Shown one piece after another: positions 27,070-35,243 of a stretch of 64,000 nucleotides of DNA (position 1 is its first letter; each line of letters starts with the position of its first letter). This DNA is from JBDHXE01 sp035445085. GTDB taxonomy: Bacteria > Bacteroidota > Ignavibacteria > Kapaibacteriales > UBA2268. The translations under genes and the position numbers were made by a program. The stretch spans positions 20,755 to 84,754 of the forward strand of contig DAOMQA010000011.1 in the NCBI GenBank assembly GCA_035445085.1, read 5' to 3'. Under the pieces are notes generated by a model. That model was given only the letters and a program-made list of their open reading frames with translations. It was not told the origin of the DNA and searched no databases.

Positions 27070-27387
27070 CATTAATATGAGCTTTTTCACGTCAAGTTTG
27101 TAATACTTAGAGCTTCTTCAAAATAAGCATCTATATTTTTCTAACATCCGTACTAATAAACATCAACCGTTCATAAATTATTCCAAATTAAATAAATCTC
27201 TATCTGGTACTCCTAAATAAAATTTAAATTTATGTGAGGAATTTTTCAGGCTTAGTTGTCTATTTATAATAGAATGGGACAAAAATAAAAAAAGATTTCT
27301 GTTCTCAACTAAATAGCATAAATTGCTATGCAGTCGGGAGCAAAAAGCACCGAAATTATTTATTAATTTTTCAGAGGAGTTTCAATT
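27070..27387. other. Intergenic region between tRNA-Val and the propeller protein gene
   Basis: These 318 bases hold no supported gene. Two small hairpins are visible: CTATT-TAT-AATAG near 27260 and ATAGCA-TAAAT-TGCTAT near 27314. GAGGAG before the ATG at 27388 is the ribosome-binding site of the next gene. I see no clear promoter box and no insertion-sequence end. Confidence 0.5.
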
Positions 27388-28659
27388 ATGAAACAGATTT
27401 TATTTTTATTCATAGTGCTACTAATAGGCACTTATACGCTATATGGACAAAAAATAGCAGATGAAGACCCATATTTGCTTTGGGCAACAAAAACATGGTA
27501 TAATAGGTTTATTATCCATCCTAACGGCAATATTATTGCAAGCAGAGGTGCTGTAATATCCGAATTAGACGGCAATACAGGTGAAGTTATTAAATCCTTT
27601 CCGCAATTTGTGCATACAAGCGTAGAATATATGTGTGTAAGCAAAGACGGAAAAATTTTAGGAGCAGGATTTGGAAATATTATCCTGTATGACCTTAAAG
27701 AGGATACAGTAATAGGAGGAGTAAGCGAAACTAATGGCTTATTTGAATTCTTTCCGGACAATAAACGCTTTTTAGCCAGAACAACGTATGGAGGCGATTC
27801 AAACCTTATGATTTACAATCTTGATACAAAGGAGAAATTGATATTTGGAATACATTACCTGCCCACTTCAATAGCTACCTCCCCCGACGGTAAATACTTT
27901 GCAACTGGTGGTAGTGGGCGGAAAGGAAAGGATTGGAAGGGAGACTATATTTATTACACATACCTTACTCTTTGGGACGCACAAACACTAAAACCAATAA
28001 AAGAACTTGATAAATTTGAGGGGAATCTTGAAGTTCGAAGTATTAAATTCTCGCCTGACGGAAAGTATGTAGGGTTTCAGATAAGTAGTTATTATTTATA
28101 TCTATATAAATTAGATGATTTAGCATTATTTAAATTTTATGATGAGAACTTCATTGAATTTGGTGTTTCAGGTTTTTGCTTTATTGGGAATGATTATATT
28201 ATAACCCGAACAGGTTCATCAATTTTTGGAGAACTGAGGAAGCTAACTTTGATTAATCTTTTAAGTGATATGAAAATTAAAACAATAAATAGTGGCAAAG
28301 GAGGACCTAAGCCTATTACTGAAAAGAATCAATCTAAGAATAGTTTAATTGATGCTTCAGGTCAACTTTTTTCTTTTGATTTAAACAAAATGCTGACAAG
28401 CACTGAAGAGCCATTCAAACATAATACCTTTTTAGTTAGCTTCTTAAAAGATACCTTAATTCTTAGCGATATTAACTCAATTTCAAATCAAATTACTATT
28501 ACCATAAGCGATATAAGCGGTAGAGTAATTAGAAAATTTAATTCTCCTTCTAAAGATTCAGAACTACAGATACCACTAAAATTAAACATTGGTACATACT
28601 TAATACACATTCAGGACGGCAACAAAGAATATTCATCTAAATTCTTAGTATCAGAATAA
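27388..28659 (+). CDS. Secreted WD40-like beta-propeller protein with T9SS domain
   Basis: A signal peptide (MKQILFLFIVLLIGTYTLYG, then Q) is followed by a propeller of about 300 residues. The repeats carry SPDGKYFATGG and FSPDGKYVGFQ and Asp-rich turns typical of WD40-like blades. The C-terminus (about 345-423) is a T9SS sorting domain in weaker form: ITISDISGRVIRKF, LKLNIGTYLIHIQDG and a final KFLVSE. The PNP motif of the other cargo proteins is missing. The gene lies directly after a tRNA and before a decayed sorting-domain copy, so this segment may have been rearranged. Its ligand is unknown. Confidence 0.82.
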   Translation: MKQILFLFIVLLIGTYTLYGQKIADEDPYLLWATKTWYNRFIIHPNGNIIASRGAVISELDGNTGEVIKSFPQFVHTSVEYMCVSKDGKILGAGFGNIILYDLKEDTVIGGVSETNGLFEFFPDNKRFLARTTYGGDSNLMIYNLDTKEKLIFGIHYLPTSIATSPDGKYFATGGSGRKGKDWKGDYIYYTYLTLWDAQTLKPIKELDKFEGNLEVRSIKFSPDGKYVGFQISSYYLYLYKLDDLALFKFYDENFIEFGVSGFCFIGNDYIITRTGSSIFGELRKLTLINLLSDMKIKTINSGKGGPKPITEKNQSKNSLIDASGQLFSFDLNKMLTSTEEPFKHNTFLVSFLKDTLILSDINSISNQITITISDISGRVIRKFNSPSKDSELQIPLKLNIGTYLIHIQDGNKEYSSKFLVSE

Positions 28660-28671
28660 AGGAAAAAGCAA

Positions 28672-28794
28672 ATGAAAGTATTAATATTGTTGAGAAATTT
28701 TTAAGACTTATTAGACTTAGCGGCAGGAACGTATATCGTAAACATAAGTAATAACAAGATAAACTTAAGCAATAAAATAATAAAACTGAAATAA
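28672..28794 (+). pseudogene. Relic of a T9SS cargo gene with an internal stop
   Basis: A single reading frame gives MKVLILLRNF, a TAA stop (28702-28704), then DLLDLAAGTYIVNISNNK and a terminal KIIKLK before the final TAA at 28792. The first part resembles the beginning of a signal peptide. The second matches the last strand of a type A sorting domain, compare DIKNLVPGVYFVKV at the start of the window. The whole middle of a cargo gene appears to be lost. It lies 12 bases after the propeller gene stop, with AAAAAGCA before its ATG. Confidence 0.55.
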
Positions 28795-28856
28795 AAAAAC
28801 TTACATTATATTGAAATATGATTTGTTTTATACAACACAACTTATCGTATAAATAT

Positions 28857-28896
28857 AATGCCTCAAAAATTACTATAGTATACTTTTTGAGGCATT
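28857..28896. terminator. Hairpin between the relic and the serA-like gene
   Basis: A perfect 13-pair stem (28857-28869 and 28884-28896, with TGCCTCAAAAA / TTTTTGAGGCA) encloses a 14-base loop. No strong T run follows on either strand, so termination is likely but not certain. Confidence 0.55.
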
Positions 28897-28938
28897 AATA
28901 AATATATCTACTTGTATTAGATAAGTATCAAATACAAA

Positions 28939-29844
28939 TTATCCTTTTAGGACTGCTACCACCTTTTCTGCAATTTCTCGCCCTACTCTGTCTTGTGCTT
29001 CATCTGTTGAAGCTCCAATATGAGGTGTAACCGATACTCTTGGGTGATTGATTAAATCATGCTGTGCTTCCGTAAAAGGTTCGTTTTCGAACACATCGAT
29101 ACCTGCAGCTCTAACTTTACCAGAATTAAGAGCAGCTAATAAATCGTTTTCAACCACTACTCCCCCACGCGCAACGTTAATCAAAACAACGCCATCTTTC
29201 ATTTTATTGAATTCATTTTGTCCAATTGTAGGTCCTTGAGTTTTAACAAGTGGAATATGTAATGTGATTATATCGGCGTTAGCTAAAAGTTCATCTTGGC
29301 TTACAAAAGTTACATCTAAGTCTGTATTTTCGTTAGATGAATGCCTAACTATAACTTTCATACCTAATCCTAACGCACGTTTAGCAACTTCTTTACCAAT
29401 ATTTCCAAATCCTATTATACCAAGTGTTTTGCCTGTTAGTTCAAAGCCGTGTGCGTATTCTTTTTTGGGCCATTTACCATTTCTCATTTCTGTATTTGAC
29501 AGATTTAGAAACCTTGCAACAGCAAACATATGAGCAATAGATAATTCTGCTACAGAAATTGAAGATGCCCCCGGAGTATTTAAAACTGGGACTCCTTTTT
29601 CTTTAGCATAGGCTACATCAATGTTATCTAATCCCACACCTCCACGCGCTATTGCTTTTAGATTACCTGCATCAATTACCTCACGTGTTACCTTTGTAGC
29701 ACTCCTTACAATTATTGCCTCATATTGATTAATCGTTTGCAATAGCTCTTCTGGTGTAACCTTTTTATTTACAACTTCTAAACCAGCTTCAGTTAATATT
29801 TTTGCACCAATCTCTTCGATGCCATCAGAAATTAATACTCTCAT
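28939..29844 (-). CDS. serA: D-3-phosphoglycerate dehydrogenase, short form
   Basis: This D-isomer-specific 2-hydroxyacid dehydrogenase has 301 residues. It contains the NAD-binding TLGIIGFGNIGKEVAKRA, the substrate loop ARGGVGLDNID, the catalytic arginine in NVARGG, and a histidine in TPHIGAST with the preceding glutamate in FENEP. Its closest feel is SerA, the first serine-synthesis enzyme. It has no C-terminal ACT domain, so it would not show classical serine feedback through that module. Another 2-hydroxyacid substrate remains possible. No serB or serC gene is adjacent; the minus-strand methyltransferase ends 90 bases upstream. Confidence 0.85.
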   Translation of the reverse strand: MRVLISDGIEEIGAKILTEAGLEVVNKKVTPEELLQTINQYEAIIVRSATKVTREVIDAGNLKAIARGGVGLDNIDVAYAKEKGVPVLNTPGASSISVAELSIAHMFAVARFLNLSNTEMRNGKWPKKEYAHGFELTGKTLGIIGFGNIGKEVAKRALGLGMKVIVRHSSNENTDLDVTFVSQDELLANADIITLHIPLVKTQGPTIGQNEFNKMKDGVVLINVARGGVVVENDLLAALNSGKVRAAGIDVFENEPFTEAQHDLINHPRVSVTPHIGASTDEAQDRVGREIAEKVVAVLKG

Positions 29845-29934
29845 TGTTTTCCCTATATTATAGATTAAAAAATATTAGTTTATCAAAAAATTAAATTTAA
29901 TTAATTTATATGCTATCTTAAACGAACTATATTA

Positions 29935-30606
29935 CTAATATTGTAATTTAGAGTTTTTCCTTGGTGAAGCAACGCAAGCAAATTGTAGAAAGCGTGTATC
30001 CTCAAAATAATTCAACGTAAGTAAGTGAAATATTCTTATCTTAAAAGTCATTACCGACATATTAATTCCTTTTATCTTTACATCATAGCCCAAAGTATTA
30101 AACATTTCGATTATACTTCTTTTTGTAAAAAATCTTAAGTGTGTAATATCTAATATACCAGAGCTTGTATATTGCCAATGTTTATAGATAATTAAATTAA
30201 TTAGATTATCGATAAACCTTACATTCGGAATTGAAGTAACAACGACCCCACTATCAGATAGATAATCTTTGCATTTATTTAATACGCTGTAGGGGTCAAT
30301 TAAATGCTCTAATACATCATTAAACACAATGCAGTCAAAGCTATGCAACGGCAACAACTCCCAACTATCATTAATATCAGTATTTATAACTTTATCTAAT
30401 ACTTTAGTAGCTTCAATTGCAGCATTTTTATTTATTTCTACCCCCCAATAGCTTACTTTTAGCATATCCTTTACAGACTGACCAAACAGTCCATTAGAAC
30501 AACCGAACTCAAGAATATTCTTTGTATCCTTAGGTATAAACTCTAACATCTCTGGTCTTGACTGACCAAAATATTTGTTATCAACTCCAATATTTAAAAT
30601 ATTCAT
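29935..30606 (-). CDS. Class I SAM-dependent methyltransferase
   Basis: The 223-residue protein has the SAM loop NILEFGCSNGLFGQSVK (about 30-46), an acidic residue after strand 2 in YWGVEINKNA, and the motif FDCIVFNDVLEHLIDPYSVLNK typical of Methyltransf_11/23 proteins. A later DITHLRFFTKRSIIEMFNTLGY is common in sugar- and polysaccharide-linked methyltransferases. The substrate is unknown. It follows tag by 13 bases, probably as the last gene of the SDR-LOG-tag-methyltransferase operon. Confidence 0.85.
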   Translation of the reverse strand: MNILNIGVDNKYFGQSRPEMLEFIPKDTKNILEFGCSNGLFGQSVKDMLKVSYWGVEINKNAAIEATKVLDKVINTDINDSWELLPLHSFDCIVFNDVLEHLIDPYSVLNKCKDYLSDSGVVVTSIPNVRFIDNLINLIIYKHWQYTSSGILDITHLRFFTKRSIIEMFNTLGYDVKIKGINMSVMTFKIRIFHLLTLNYFEDTRFLQFACVASPRKNSKLQY

Positions 30607-30619
30607 ATTTTTTCTTGGC

Positions 30620-31195
30620 TTATTTTAGTTCTATATATCTAAAACAATCAACTTCGTGATCATTAACCATGCCCATTGCTTGCATAAATGCGTAACATAT
30701 AGTAGTACCAACGAACTTAAAGCCATATTTTTTCATTTCTTTACTCATTTTATCCGAAATATCATTATGAGTGGTAATATCTTTGACGCTACTATATTCA
30801 TTAATAATTCTTTGCCCATTAGAGAAAGACCAAATGTAATCGGAGAATGATAATCCACTATCCTTTATACGTAAATATTTTTCCGCATTAATGATTGTAG
30901 CTTCAATTTTTAAGCGATTGCGTATAATACTTGCATCTTTCATTAAAGTTTCGATTTTCTCTTGATTGTAATTAACAATTATACTTGGCTCAAAATTATC
31001 AAACGCTTTTCTAAAATTTTCTCTTTTAATTAATACTGTCTTCCAGCTTAATCCTGCTTGGAAAGCATCTAATACAAGAAACTCAAATAACTTTCTTTCA
31101 TCATACAATGGTACTCCCCATTCTTTATCATGGTATTCCTTTTCTATGTTTGATTTGACACACCATTTACACCTATATAAACTATCTTCAATCAT
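30620..31195 (-). CDS. tag: DNA-3-methyladenine glycosylase I
   Basis: Tag removes 3-methyladenine from alkylated DNA as the first step of base-excision repair. The zinc ligands are visible: YRCKWC at the N-terminus with a histidine in EYHDKEWGVP, and a His and Cys in NDHEVDCFRY at the C-terminus. The central LLDAFQAGLSWKTVL-type segment (VLDAFQAGLSWKTVLIKREN) holds the glutamine and tryptophan of the lesion pocket. The protein has 191 residues, the normal size. Its start overlaps the end of the LOG gene by eight bases, showing tight coupling. Confidence 0.97.
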   Translation of the reverse strand: MIEDSLYRCKWCVKSNIEKEYHDKEWGVPLYDERKLFEFLVLDAFQAGLSWKTVLIKRENFRKAFDNFEPSIIVNYNQEKIETLMKDASIIRNRLKIEATIINAEKYLRIKDSGLSFSDYIWSFSNGQRIINEYSSVKDITTHNDISDKMSKEMKKYGFKFVGTTICYAFMQAMGMVNDHEVDCFRYIELK

Positions 31196-32039
31196 TTAAG
31201 TCAATATTCTCCTTTAGGTATTCGAAAGCCTCTTCGGTAGTATCACAAAACTTAAACAAGGATAAATCCTCCTTGTTTATCATCCCCATTTCAACAAGGT
31301 AATCAAAGTTTATCAGTTTGCGCCAATATTTTTCATTATAAAGTATAATCGGGAGCTTCTTTGTAATCTTTTTTGTTTGTACGAGAGTTAATATATCAAA
31401 TAATTCATCTAATGTCCCAAGTCCGCCGGGCATTGCAATTATTGCTTTTGCTAAATGTGAGAACCAAAACTTTCTCATAAAAAAATAATGAAACTCAAAG
31501 TTCAGATCGGGAGTAATATAATTATTAGGATATTGCTCGAATGGTAAACTAATATTTAATCCAATAGAAGGAGTCCCAGCCCTTTGCGCTCCTCTGTTGG
31601 CAGCCTCCATCATACCTGGCCCACCGCCAGTACATATTACAATTTTTTGTTCTTCTTCTAAGGATTTTAGCCATTCGCTTAATTTCATAGATAAAATTAC
31701 TGTTTCATTATAAGTATTTGTCATATCATAAGTTTTCATAAATGCATCTATCAAATTCGAAAAATATTCTTTTTGTTCGATAGGTGCATTTGCAAACTTA
31801 TCGTTTAATTCTTTCAGTCTTAAATCAAACTCATCAAGTGATAAAGTTCGAGCAGAACCATAAAATACAATTGTTCCTTTTATACCATATTTTCTCAAGT
31901 ATTGTTCTGGGTACTGGTATTCAGAAATAATTCTTATAATTCTACCTTCACTACCTTGTAAAAACTCCATATTTTCATAAGCTTTTGTGGCATTACCTAA
32001 AAGCCCCTTTTTAACTCCTTCAGGATTCCTAAATTCCAT
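31188..32039 (-). CDS. LOG family Rossmann-fold protein (TIGR00730 type)
   Basis: This 283-residue protein carries the two family signatures: TGGGPGMMEAANRGA, which binds the phosphate of the nucleotide, and MPGGLGTLDELFDIL, the PGGxGTxxE active site. LOG proteins release cytokinin bases or, in bacteria, hydrolyse nucleoside monophosphates such as AMP. The protein is longer at the N-terminus (about 90 residues with YGSARTLSLDEF) than plant LOG. It follows the SDR gene by ten bases and overlaps tag by eight. Its natural substrate is uncertain. Confidence 0.9.
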   Translation of the reverse strand: MEFRNPEGVKKGLLGNATKAYENMEFLQGSEGRIIRIISEYQYPEQYLRKYGIKGTIVFYGSARTLSLDEFDLRLKELNDKFANAPIEQKEYFSNLIDAFMKTYDMTNTYNETVILSMKLSEWLKSLEEEQKIVICTGGGPGMMEAANRGAQRAGTPSIGLNISLPFEQYPNNYITPDLNFEFHYFFMRKFWFSHLAKAIIAMPGGLGTLDELFDILTLVQTKKITKKLPIILYNEKYWRKLINFDYLVEMGMINKEDLSLFKFCDTTEEAFEYLKENIDLND

Positions 32040-32049
32040 TCTTTTTCTC

Positions 32050-32763
32050 CTAGATTAGTCCGAAACCACCGTCTACATTAACATTTTGTCCGGTAATATA
32101 ATTAGAACAAGTAGCAAAAAAATGTACAGCTTCAAAAACCTCTTCTGCCATTCCATGCCTACCAAATGGTACTGACGATTCTTTTAAAGTAATATGTTCA
32201 GAAGGGTCATCGTTTGGAATAAATATTGAGCCGGGTGATACTGAATTAACTGCTATACGCGGAGCAAGTTCCACAGCTAAAGCCTTGGTTAATTGTACTA
32301 CTCCAGCTTTTGAAATATTATATATTATTCTTTTTTTCCATATATGGAAAGCACCTAATGAGGCAATATTAATTATTTTGCCATTAGCTTTACATATATT
32401 AGTAAAATTTTGGGACACTAAAAAATAGCTCCTTAAGTTTAAATTAATAACTTCATTCCAATCATTTAAATCAAGTTCTGATATAGATTTTTGCTTAGGG
32501 TAGATAGCTGCATTATTTACTACAATATCAATTGGATATTGCTTAATTTGCAAAAATAACTTGTCAATTTCACTTTCAATAGTTAGGTCAGCTTTAGCTA
32601 ACACAACATTAACATTATAATTTTCAATTTCGATTTTTGTAATATTTGCTAATTCATCAGATTTGTTATAATGCAATACTATATTGTAGCCCTTTTTTGC
32701 AAATTCTAATGCTATAACTTTTCCAATTCTTCTCGCACCCCCAGTAATTAATACATAGTTCAT
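32050..32763 (-). CDS. SDR-family oxidoreductase, pteridine-reductase-like
   Basis: The protein has 237 residues. The NADPH motif is TGGARRIGKVIALEFAKKG, whose Arg-Arg resembles pteridine reductase and FolM rather than the usual TGxxxGIG of most SDRs. The catalytic triad is the serine in INIASLG and YNISK, and NNAAIYP follows the coenzyme site. A C-terminal YITGQNVNVDGGFG completes the fold. A dihydropteridine or fatty-acyl substrate is possible. It is the first gene of the minus-strand operon, and only 42 bases separate it from the divergent subtilase gene. Confidence 0.85.
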   Translation of the reverse strand: MNYVLITGGARRIGKVIALEFAKKGYNIVLHYNKSDELANITKIEIENYNVNVVLAKADLTIESEIDKLFLQIKQYPIDIVVNNAAIYPKQKSISELDLNDWNEVINLNLRSYFLVSQNFTNICKANGKIINIASLGAFHIWKKRIIYNISKAGVVQLTKALAVELAPRIAVNSVSPGSIFIPNDDPSEHITLKESSVPFGRHGMAEEVFEAVHFFATCSNYITGQNVNVDGGFGLI

Positions 32764-32805
32764 AAAAAGTCTCTCTATTTATTTTTTTTTAATTAAATTT
32801 ACAAT

Positions 32806-34854
32806 ATGAAAAAAGTAAATTTAATATTAAAATTGATATTTATAATCTTATTTTTAAAAATAAGTATTATTTCGGCACAAACTACTGACTATTATAGGAT
32901 ATTTTTAAAAGATAAAGGACCACAAAAATTAGAGTTTGGCAATTCTTTATACGAAAAAACATTACAGACATTAAGCAAGAAATCTATTGATAGGAGGTCC
33001 AAGGGTACGCAAGATATTATTACTATTGAAGATGTTCCAATTTATGGTCCATATCTGGATAGTATACAAAAAATCAAAAATGTAGAAATAGTTCATCAGT
33101 TAAAATGGCTTAATTATTTACTTATTAAAACTGACTCACTTACAGCAAACTACATTGCTAATATTGCATTTGTAGCTAAAATTTATTCAACACACTCGAA
33201 GTTTGAGACAAATTCAATTAGTGATAGAGGATATAATATATTTGATACAAACAAAATGCAAAATAGTATGTTGGTGGGTGATTTATTAGCCGATTCATCA
33301 TACTACGGAGGCTCGTTCCTTCAAATATCTTCATTAAATATTGATTTATTGCACAGATTGGGTATAATGGGGCAGAACATATTGTTAGGCTTATTAGATT
33401 CGGGATTTCGTTGGAAAAAGCATAAATCCTTAATAAATAGTAATGTCTTAGCGGAGTATGATTTTGTCAATAATGACAACAATACAGCTAATGATAGTTT
33501 AGACCAAGGTAATCAAGATAGTCATGGCACTGCGGTATTATCCTTGATTAGTGGTTATGATAAAGGAAAATTAATAGGAACAGCACCTCAAATTAATTTA
33601 GTATTATCAAAAACTGAAGATATATCTAAAGAAATAGCCATAGAAGAAGATAATTATGCTGCTGCAATAGAGTGGATGGACTCGATTGGTGTAGATATAA
33701 TGAGTGCTTCTTTAGGCTATAGGAAATTTGACTCTAGTTACTATTCTTATACTACTGAAGATTTAGATGGCAATTCTACTTTAGTAAGTAAGTATGTAAA
33801 TATGGCTGTTAAGCGTGGTATTATTTTTTTTAATGCTGCAGGTAATAACGGTATCGGCAATGGCACTTTAAATTCTCCTGCTGATGCTGATTTAGTGCTC
33901 GCTGTTGGCTCACTTGATAGTAATTTAATAAACGTATCTGGATTTAGTTCACGAGGACCCAATGCTAATGGTATAATAAAACCAGATTTTGTTGCTTTTG
34001 GAAATCGCCCCGTATGTGCGAATGCCAATGATTCTTTATCTTACACTGTTTCGAGTGGCACTTCCTTATCTACCCCATTATTAGCTGGTGGAGCTGGATT
34101 AATTCTATCAACATTTCCTGAATTAACACCTGCAAAATTTAAGGAAGTATTAGTGAAGAGTTCCGACAACCAAAACTCTCCCAATAATGACAAAGGATAC
34201 GGTATGCCTAATATTTACGAAGCTATGATTAATTATGATATAGTTATTTCTCCAATTAATTATTTTCAATCACAAAATTTTGTAAGAGTTGTAGTATACT
34301 TAGCATACAAGTACGATATAAGCTTAGGTTCACTATTTATTAAGTTCGCTGGGGCAGCAAATTTCGAGCAATATATTTTACGAAAAGGTTTTGAAGATAA
34401 TCAATATTTCTGCGATATTAGTATTGATAAATTTAAGAATGAAGTAGCTTCGGCAAATATTATTGCAAGCTCTGGCTTTAAAGTAAGAAGAATGCCTTAT
34501 AATATAGATGATTATTTTCTCATTAACCCATTTGAAAATAAAATCAATCCTGGTGTAAAGATAGAGAACTTACCTGAAGTATTTATAAAGAATAGTAACT
34601 CATTTGTGAACCCATCAATTTCACATATAAATTCTAATAATTTCATTGAAGTTAATATATTTGGATTTTATAATGCGAGGTTATTACTCTTCGACTCTTT
34701 TGGCAATATAATTAGGGAAATGTATATAAATGAGCGTAATGAAAGCATAAGTAAAATTAGAATTAATATACAAAATTTGGCTATAGGAGCCTACTTTATT
34801 GGTATCGTTTCTGATAAAAATAAAGAAATTTTAAAATTTTTAATAGTTGATTAA
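32806..34854 (+). CDS. Secreted subtilisin-like serine protease (S8) with T9SS domain
   Basis: A signal peptide (about 24 residues) precedes an inhibitor-like N-terminal part of about 130 residues with SKKSIDRRSKGTQ. The catalytic triad is Asp198 in LLGLLDSGFRW, His240 in QDSHGTAVLSLISG and Ser420 in SGTSLSTPLLAGG. After the protease domain (to about 490) come a beta domain and a sorting-domain-like C-terminus (LLFDSFGNIIREM, then IGAYFIGIV and KFLIVD). The enzyme probably acts outside the cell or on its surface. It sits 42 bases from the divergent SDR gene. It is not linked to any obvious substrate gene. Confidence 0.9.
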   Translation: MKKVNLILKLIFIILFLKISIISAQTTDYYRIFLKDKGPQKLEFGNSLYEKTLQTLSKKSIDRRSKGTQDIITIEDVPIYGPYLDSIQKIKNVEIVHQLKWLNYLLIKTDSLTANYIANIAFVAKIYSTHSKFETNSISDRGYNIFDTNKMQNSMLVGDLLADSSYYGGSFLQISSLNIDLLHRLGIMGQNILLGLLDSGFRWKKHKSLINSNVLAEYDFVNNDNNTANDSLDQGNQDSHGTAVLSLISGYDKGKLIGTAPQINLVLSKTEDISKEIAIEEDNYAAAIEWMDSIGVDIMSASLGYRKFDSSYYSYTTEDLDGNSTLVSKYVNMAVKRGIIFFNAAGNNGIGNGTLNSPADADLVLAVGSLDSNLINVSGFSSRGPNANGIIKPDFVAFGNRPVCANANDSLSYTVSSGTSLSTPLLAGGAGLILSTFPELTPAKFKEVLVKSSDNQNSPNNDKGYGMPNIYEAMINYDIVISPINYFQSQNFVRVVVYLAYKYDISLGSLFIKFAGAANFEQYILRKGFEDNQYFCDISIDKFKNEVASANIIASSGFKVRRMPYNIDDYFLINPFENKINPGVKIENLPEVFIKNSNSFVNPSISHINSNNFIEVNIFGFYNARLLLFDSFGNIIREMYINERNESISKIRINIQNLAIGAYFIGIVSDKNKEILKFLIVD

Positions 34855-34862
34855 TTTTTTTC

Positions 34863-34893
34863 TTGCGTATATCAGAAAAAAACACTACTTTTG
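34863..34893 (+). promoter_or_regulatory. Promoter of the tRNA-Ala/tRNA-Asp unit (TTG-N20-TACTTTTG)
   Basis: TTG at 34863-34865, 20 bases, then TACTTTTG at 34886-34893 repeat the arrangement seen before tRNA-Val, with C in place of the first T. The first tRNA starts 39 bases downstream. Confidence 0.75.
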
Positions 34894-34931
34894 TATTCGA
34901 TTCAAGGGCGGTAATACTTCTCTAAACAGAG

Positions 34932-35004
34932 GGGCCCATAGCTCAGCTGGGAGAGTGCATGAATGGCATTCATGAGGTCAGGAGTTCGATCCTCCTTGGG
35001 TCCA
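34932..35004 (+). tRNA. tRNA-Ala (anticodon GGC)
   Basis: GGGCCCA and TGGGTCC form the acceptor stem with one G-T pair. The anticodon stem has CATGA / TCATG around loop ATGGCAT, giving anticodon GGC, and the T arm contains GTTCGAT. The 3' CCA is not encoded, unlike in tRNA-Val. Confidence 0.95.
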
Positions 35005-35019
35005 CAAAAACATAAATTA

Positions 35020-35093
35020 GGAGTCGTAGCTCAGTTGGTTAGAGCGCCTGCCTGTCACGCAGGAGGCCGCGAGTTCGAGTCTCGTCGATTCCG
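35020..35093 (+). tRNA. tRNA-Asp (anticodon GTC)
   Basis: The acceptor stem GGAGTCG / CGATTCC has one G-T pair. The anticodon stem CCTGC / GCAGG with loop CTGTCAC gives anticodon GTC, and the discriminator base is G, as expected for aspartate. CCA is not encoded. It lies 15 bases after tRNA-Ala and shares its transcript. Confidence 0.95.
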
Positions 35094-35096
35094 CAT

Positions 35097-35132
35097 AAAA
35101 AAAAGAACTTGTTTTAACAAGTTCTTTTTTTT
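35097..35132. terminator. Strong bidirectional terminator after tRNA-Asp
   Basis: A perfect 17-pair stem (35097-35113 and 35116-35132) of A8-GAACTTGTT / AACAAGTTC-T8 gives a T run in both directions. It ends the tRNA transcript and can end the minus-strand kinase transcript. Confidence 0.85.
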
Positions 35133-35243
35133 ATATACTAAATTCTCAATCACTTTCAATTAAATTACACGACTAACAAACTAAACGACTCTTAGTAAAG
35201 TTTATACACGTGGCTTAGATACTTTTAAAACCTCTTGATGTTA

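Noticed and set aside
26905..27090. 61-residue minus-strand frame reading ESNPRPPACKAGALDQLSY
   Set aside because: It is the antisense translation of tRNA-Val, a well-known false protein.
34963..35163. 66-residue frame reading VAQLVRAPACHAGGREFESRRF
   Set aside because: It crosses tRNA-Ala and tRNA-Asp; it is a translation of tRNA sequence, not a gene.
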